Assembly (NCBI RefSeq): GCF_030272615.1
Contig: NC_081415.1
Coordinates: forward strand, 603,779,644-603,843,643
Reading direction: 5' to 3'
From: Cryptomeria japonica
Taxonomy: Eukaryota > Streptophyta > Pinopsida > Cupressales > Cupressaceae
DNA length: 64,000 nucleotides
A model generated the notes under the pieces. The model was not told the DNA's origin. It made no database searches and worked only from the letters and a program-made list of their open reading frames with translations. Shown piece by piece: positions 58,531 through 64,000 of the stretch (position 1 is the first letter of the stretch; each line of letters opens with the position of its first letter). Both the position numbers and the translations under genes were made by a program.

Positions 58531-59400
58531 TTAGTCTGGCATGTCTTTCAGGGCATCTTTAAGCCATATGACCAATCTTATTACTATTGAAACATTTAAA
58601 GGGTGCTTTACCTTCATACTTACTTCCAACTGGACCTTTAGGCATTTTCCTTGCAAATAGTGCTTCAAGTTCTTCAATTTCTCTCCTGCTTTCTTCAAGT
58701 TCTCTTGCTTAAAAGGCTTTCCAATTAGACTTTTCAAATGATGGTGTAGATGATGTAGATGCTTTAAAAGCTAAATCTGTCTTTATAGTAGCAATAGGGC
58801 CAAATTCTTCAATTTCAAAAGCTGAAAGTTTTCCAATCAATGTATCCCTAGTTACTGATTCATTAGGCATAGTTCTTAACTCATTTATAGTAGTAACTTT
58901 CATTCTATATGCCAGTGGAAATCCTCTTAAAACTTTTGAGACAATTTCATCTTCACTTAAGGTTCCTCCACAACATTTAATACCCAAAACAATTTCATTA
59001 ACTCTTTCCATAAAAGCAGAAATCCTTTCATCTTCTTCCATTTTTCAGATTTTCATACCTGACCTGGAAGCTTTCAAGTTTTGCAATTTTGACTATGGAA
59101 TCTCCTTCATTCAACGTTTCCAATTGGTCCCAAATAGCTTTAGCAGTAGATCTATCTGATAATCCCATGATTTGCTAATCTGATAATGCGCCCAAAAGTG
59201 CTTCCCTTGCCTAAGGTAGGTGGATTAGGTTGAGTTTGAGTAGGAGCAGTATAGCCATTCTTTTCAACTTCCTAGATGTCCTTTCCAATTCAATTTAGAT
59301 GTGTCTCCATCCTGATCTTCCATATGCCATAGTTGGTTCCATCAAGTTTAGGACTATCCTCCCTGAAATAGTTAGCAGACATTTGATCTCCTTAAGCTGT
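58531..59400 (-). pseudogene. Copia 2: Gag
   Basis: The open segment 59041-58709 reads ERISAFMERVNEIVLGIKCCGG, VLRGFPLAYRMKV and KLSAFEIEEFG. The zinc knuckle downstream (about 58555-58600) has its second Cys replaced by Ser and a stop inside. The first part (59400-59045) is in pieces. Confidence 0.85.
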
Positions 59401-59424
59401 TAAACTTCTGCAAAAGACAACTAA

Positions 59425-59436
59425 GCTCTGATACCA
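59425..59436 (-). other. Copia 2: primer-binding site (tRNA-iMet)
   Basis: The minus strand reads TGGTATCAGAGC, a perfect match to the standard site, two bases inside the 5' LTR. Confidence 0.95.
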
Positions 59437-59438
59437 AT

Positions 59439-60471
59439 TGTTAGGTCCTAGAGACAACTAAGAGGGGGGGTGAATCAGTTGTCTAATAAATTCAAACCAA
59501 AAACAACTTAACCAAACTTTATGTTGGTAGATAGTTTATCAGTTAATTGCAGCACCAATAAAGATTAATGCATGAAATAGAAAGACAATAACATCCACAA
59601 TACATAACACCAATATTTGTACGTGGAAATCTTGTAAGGGGAAAAACCATGGTGGGAAACCTTACCCACAATCATATGATACTACTACAGATAGTATGTA
59701 TATAAAAATGGGGTCTGCACAGGTAGAAAGGCCAAGCACCTAGAGCTCACTACTCAATCACAAATAGGAGTCACACTGACTACAATTGGATGGTTAAATC
59801 CAATAATGATATACTACTCAAAATAGCATCTTCATATGCTAGATTCAGTACTGGTGTAGTTCTGATATGCCTTCATAAAAGCCTTCCTTGAATTTGAATG
59901 ATGTCTGCATGTATAGCTCTACTTATTTTTGCATATACCTTCTTACAATCCTTTTCTCATTCGCCTCTTTGATCTTACAAATAAGATCTTACATTTATAC
60001 CACAACCTAAGACCAATTTTAGTAGGTCAGCTCTAAAAGATACTACAATAAAATCAATTACATGTAAATGAATAACCAATGCAATATCCGATTCAATATG
60101 TCAGCTTAATGCATTTACAACATTGATAAATCATCTCCAAAGCAAGTCGTGTTGATCTAGAATAGATAATTCTGTCGGTGCTTATTTTGGACCTATTTTC
60201 TGGTAACAACAAATATGCAAATACGAATATACCAATGAGAAAATCTCCAATACAAAGTGTCCAAATGATGTCTTCAACATAACCAAGTGTTTTTCATGTC
60301 ATTCCAAGTGCTGGTGGACAATATATCTTGTCGGTGTACTAGATACCGGTGACTATGCATAAGTCGCTTGCTGGTGAATATTGCCAATCCTCCAAAGTGC
60401 CAGAGCTGATAAGAGTTAATAGGTGTTGACATCAATGACAAAACCATATCAACATACCCAAAATACCAGCA
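59439..60471 (-). repeat. Copia 2: 5' LTR (1033 bp)
   Basis: Element-strand start TGCTGGTATTTTGG, ending CTAACA next to the primer site. Pairs with 53865-54881. Confidence 0.9.
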
Positions 60472-60476
60472 CATTA
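60472..60476. repeat. Target-site duplication of copia 2, right (CATTA)
   Basis: Identical to 53860-53864. Confidence 0.85.
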
Positions 60477-60710
60477 TCATATTAAGGTTTGCTTAGTTAC
60501 TTGCATTCTAGGTTAGATTATATTTTTGCATCATTCCTCTCTCTCATTCACAGAAAAAGAATAGAAAACCTAATAGGTAATCAATGACTCCCTCTTCCTC
60601 ATAAGAATTAGCCAAAGTGTGTTACCTCCCTAGGCTCTTTCACATTTCATGAATGTGTATGAGAGTGAGATTAGGGTTTCCATACTTAGTCTCACTTTTT
60701 CCCCTACACA
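60477..60710. other. Unassigned spacer, right part
   Basis: Continuation of 52598-53859 across copia 2. It ends where copia 3 integrase sequence begins. No gene is seen. Confidence 0.4.
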
Positions 60711-61560
60711 CTACAAAGGTAGTTATAGATATACCTAAGACTGTAAATCCCTATAATCCGATATATAAGGAATGTCAAATGGGAAAGCAAGTTAGATCTT
60801 CTATTAAGAGTATACAAGACAAATCTAATGATGTTCTTGATCTTATTCATACTGATTTGTGTGGTCGTGCTAGAATCAAAAGTTTTTAGGGTGATAGATA
60901 TTTTATGCTAATCATTAATGACTATTCAAGAATGGTGGGTTACTTTTCTAAAGGAGAAGTATGAAGCATTTGAAAAGTTTAAAATCTTTAAAGCTAAAGT
61001 TAAGATAGAGAAAGGATTGAAGATTAAATTCTTAAGGTCATATCAGGGTGGTGAATTCACATCTAATGAATTTAATAGCTCTTGTGAGAATAATGGGATA
61101 AGGAGACAATTGTTTGCACCCCGAACACCTCAATAAAATGGAGTTGTAGAAAGGAAGAATGAAACTATCTTAGATGTAGCTAGAATTATGATTATGGAAG
61201 CTAATTTGCCTCATGTCTACTAGAGAGAAGTTGTAAGCATGACATATATACATTCAATAGAGTTTATATCAAAGGAGATACTGATAATACACCTTATGAG
61301 TTATGGTTTGGTCATACACCAATAGTTAAGTATGTCAGAATCTTTGGTAGTAAATGCTATATCAAAAGAGATGATTCCATTGGAAAGTTTGATCCTAGAT
61401 GTGATGAAGGAATATTTCTTGGTTATTTTAATGAAAGAAAAGCATATAGATGTTACAACAAAATATTGCAGAGAATTGTGGAGAGCACAAATGTCAAAGT
61501 GGATGAGAAAAACATAAGTCAAATCAAAACTTATGAGAGAGAACCGGTAGTGGAAATGAT
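60711..61560 (+). pseudogene. Copia 3: integrase remnant
   Basis: Starts within the zinc region (VVIDIPKTVNPYNPIYKECQMGK), then DLIHTDLCGRA, YFMLIINDYSRM, a frameshift near 60930, VTFLKEKYEAFEKFKIF, LRSYQGGEFTSNEF, NGVVERKNETI and NLPHVY. As in copia 1 the second catalytic Asp is Tyr. Everything upstream (LTR, Gag, protease) is missing. The 5' break lies next to the unassigned spacer. Confidence 0.85.
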
Positions 61561-61739
61561 CATAACTAAAGCAGTAGAACCTACACTAGAATAGAATATT
61601 GAACTACTTACTCCGGCTATATCAGAAAATTGAATAGTAACTAAAGATTAGGGTAGAGGAACAGAAAATTAGAAGACTTCTAGGTATGTAAGGTTGAATT
61701 ATTCAAAAGATCGGATCATTGGAGAACAAAACAAAGGAG

Positions 61740-62790
61740 TCATGACAAGAAGGTTGGTAGCTGATGAGGTATCTTTAATTTCTCAAATTGAATTGGCATC
61801 AATAATTGAAGCTTGTAAAGATGAATGTTGGATGAAAGCAATGAAAGAATAATTAGATCAGATAGAAAATAATAACACATGGACTTTAGCTCCCTGACCT
61901 AAACAATAAGAATATTATTGGAACTAAATGGGATTTTAGGAATAAATTAAATGAAGATGGACAAGTTGTGAGGAATAAAGATAGATTGGTTTGTAAAGGA
62001 TATTCTCAAAAGGAATGAATTGATTATGATGAAACCTTTGCACTGGTAGCTAGGATTGAAGTTGTGAGATTATTTCTTGCTTATGTTGCACATAAAAACT
62101 ACAAGGTTTATCAGATGGATGTTAAGTATGCATTTCTAAATGGAGATATTTAAGAGGAAGTTTATATTGAGCAACCTGATGGATTTTCGCTTTTAGATGA
62201 CAAAAACATGGTTTGCAAGTTAAAGAAAGATTTATATGGATTGAAACAAGCCCCTAGAGCTTGGTATGAAAGACTAGATAAATATATTTTGACGGTTGAT
62301 TTCACTAAAGGTAATGCTAACGATAATATATATTATAATATCACTAATGATGACATATTTATTATTGAAGTCTTTGTTGATGATATCATTTTTGGAGGTG
62401 AAGATAAGTTGTGTATGGAATTCTCTAACAATATAAAGAATAAATTTGAGATGTCTATGATTAGGGCGATGAAATTTTTCTTAGGTTTGTAGATTACTCA
62501 AATTGATAAAGGTATTTTCATCTATCAAACTAAGTATACTAAAGAGATATTGAAGAAATTTGATATGTAAAATTCTAAAACGGTTAGTAGTCTGATGGTT
62601 ACAAGTGAGAAATTGACAAATAAAGATGCATATGCACCGGTAAACCCTACAGGGTACAAGTCTATGATTGGAGTTTTGTTATATCTCACTCATACTAGAC
62701 CAGATATACTTAATGGAGTTTGTATTGTATCAAGATATTAGAGTGATCCAAGAGAAATTCATGAGAGTGCGGTGAAAAGGATTTTTAAGG
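61740..62790 (+). pseudogene. Copia 3: reverse transcriptase
   Basis: Reads TRRLVADEVSLISQIE, WMKAMKE, NNTWTLAP, a frameshift near 61905, GTKWDFRNKLNEDGQVVRNK, YQMDVKYAFLNGDI, LYGLKQAPRAWYERLDKYI, active site EVFVDDIIFGGED, MKFFLGL and YKSMIGVLLYLTHTRPD. At least six stops are visible. The best segment is 62208-62492. Confidence 0.88.
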
Positions 62791-62793
62791 TAT

Positions 62794-63345
62794 TTGAAGG
62801 AAACAAATGAATATGGTTTGTGGTATCCTAAACATGATGAATTTACATTACGTTCATATAAAGATGCAGATTGGGACATAGATGTTTATGACCGGAAGAC
62901 CACATCTAGTGGGGCTTTCTTTCTTGGAAAGAAACTTATTTCATGGATCAGCAAAAAGAAGTTATGTACCTCTTTATCTACTACCGAAGCTGAGTATGTT
63001 GTTGTTGCTACTAACTGTACACAAGTTCTATGGATGAAGAAAATATTAAAAGGTATAAAGGTGGATTGTTATGAACCAATAGTTATTCACTGTGATAACT
63101 TTGTTGCCATTGATATATCAAAGAATCCAGTATTTCATTCTAAGACAAAGCACATGTATATCAAGTATAACTTTTCAAAGGAGAAGGAGGAAGAAAATGA
63201 AGTCAGACTGGTGTATGTAAACACTAAAGAGAAGATTGCAGACATCTTCACTAAACCTTTGCCTAAAGAATCATTTGAGTACTTCAGAGACAGATTGGGG
63301 GTTTATGCCCCTCCCATAGAGACCAGAGTGATGTTGATTGGCATC
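62794..63345 (+). pseudogene. Copia 3: RNase H
   Basis: Open frame with SYKDADWDIDVYDRKTTSSGAFFLG, SWISKKKLCTSLSTTEAEYV, VIHCDNFVAIDISKN, SKTKHMYIKYN and IADIFTKPLPKESFEYF. The catalytic Asp, Glu and Asp positions are intact, unlike copia 2. The frame continues to 63540 with sequence unlike the family end, probably read-through into the 3' untranslated region. Confidence 0.9.
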
Positions 63346-63684
63346 AATCTAATATTCATTATCAGAGGTATTACTCATTCTAGATTTATGTGGTGGTGCT
63401 ACTACTCAGGGGGAGTAGTCAGCTATAAGAATCAGAGGATTTATGATGTTTCTTTGATATTTATGTCAAATCTTTGGCATTGCTGTCAAAGGGGGAGAGT
63501 TATTATTGTGAACAATATAGGGAAGAGATATATTCATTAGGGGAATTTTTATTCGAAGCTTCATTGATATATCATTTTGTGGGAAATTGTTAGTTGTTTT
63601 TCATAGGGGGAGACTTGTTTGACATTTCTTGGCACTTGGATGTTTTTGACATCTAGTGTTGCCATCAATGCCAAAGGGGGAGAT
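63346..63684 (+). other. Copia 3: 3' untranslated region and polypurine tract
   Basis: Contains three purine runs (about 63486, 63604 and 63673). The last, AAAGGGGGAGAT, abuts the LTR TG at 63685 and is the likely plus-strand primer. The earlier runs could be secondary primers. Confidence 0.7.
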
Positions 63685-64000
63685 TGTTGGAAATTTGGAG
63701 GAATTGATTATATGTTGCATTGATGTTTTGTCATTAATGGAAACACCAGCTATTTTGGTTGTTTACTAATTTCTGGTTGGTTTCGGTAGAGTGGTTGGAT
63801 TATGATATTGATCTGGTATGCTTTAGTATGCTTTGGTTTGTGTAATTGGTCTGGATCTATCATTCATGCTATTTAGATGTGTATCATGATCAGTTGGTTT
63901 GGGATTTGATGAGTCAGATACTCTCATTTGTTCTAGTAAGCCTCTTAGTACCAGTAAGGGTTTAATAGGTAGAGCTTTGTTGGAGATCTTTTGATGCAGA
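63685..64000 (+). repeat. Copia 3: 3' LTR, runs off the window
   Basis: Begins TGTTGGAAATTTGG after the polypurine tract. It matches the start of the copia 1 LTR read on the minus strand from 52597. The end is outside the window. Confidence 0.8.

Larger units (their letters stand above)
53865..60471 (-). mobile_element. Copia 2: structurally complete Ty1/copia element
   Basis: 6607 bp in reverse orientation. Left (3') LTR 53865-54881, internal 54882-59438, right (5') LTR 59439-60471, with a perfect CATTA duplication. A primer site for tRNA-iMet and a polypurine tract are in place. Gene order is Gag, protease, integrase, RT, RNase H, as in Ty1/copia. All genes carry stops or shifts, so it is inactive. 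Confidence 0.92.

Overview
This window is intergenic DNA from a seed plant with a large, repeat-packed genome. A gymnosperm (conifer-type) is my best guess from the very long LTRs, the deep nesting and the AT-rich spacers, but that is inference. I found no intact host gene, rRNA or tRNA. Almost every base that can be assigned belongs to nested, decaying transposable elements.

Layout. (1) 1-1777 and 21587 to about 24893: the 3' end of a Ty3/gypsy element (integrase tail, polypurine tract, start of its 3' LTR), split by a large insertion. (2) 1778-21581, minus strand: the most unusual object here. It is a 19.8-kb Tat/Ogre-like Ty3/gypsy element with 6.3-kb LTRs. Each LTR carries the same reading frame of about 1,212 codons. 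The two copies are colinear and in frame throughout, but each is broken by five stop codons, none shared, so the frame was open when the element inserted. Its pol order is PR, extra RNase H, RT, degenerate native RNase H, INT. (3) 24.9-30.07 kb: the 3' end of another element with a 49-bp tandem array, a polypurine tract and an LTR. A 5'-truncated LINE sits in that LTR, and a second insertion follows. (4) 30075-42979: a LARD-type element with two nearly identical 4.5-kb LTRs, a tRNA-iMet primer site, a polypurine tract, perfect 5-bp target duplications and no gag-pol. (5) 43.0-45.0 kb, minus: a broken gene with a plant mobile domain (PMD), then short tandem repeats and a 1-kb inverted-repeat DNA element (46098-47093). 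(6) 47.6-49.06 kb: a second copy of the LTR region from (3). (7) 49.06-52.6 kb, minus: the 5' half of a Ty1/copia element. (8) 53865-60471, minus: a structurally complete Ty1/copia element with perfect target duplications and decayed genes. (9) 60.7-64.0 kb, plus: the 3' part of a third copia element running off the window.

How it fits together. The target duplications and split repeats give a relative order. The coding-LTR element inserted into the gypsy LTR, and its own LTRs have since diverged by roughly 5% by eye. The LARD is much younger, with LTRs about 98-99% alike by eye, and it landed in an LTR that also carries the LINE. The copia at 53.9-60.5 kb split an unidentified spacer. Many inactivating stops look like CAG to TAG changes, as expected from deamination of methylated DNA.

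The candidate new system is the coding-LTR element: a long auxiliary protein with predicted nuclear signals and a coiled coil, encoded inside the LTRs downstream of a conserved TATA-like box and duplicated upstream repeats. It is combined with a second RNase H placed before RT, and with a primer-site complement where the polypurine tract should be.
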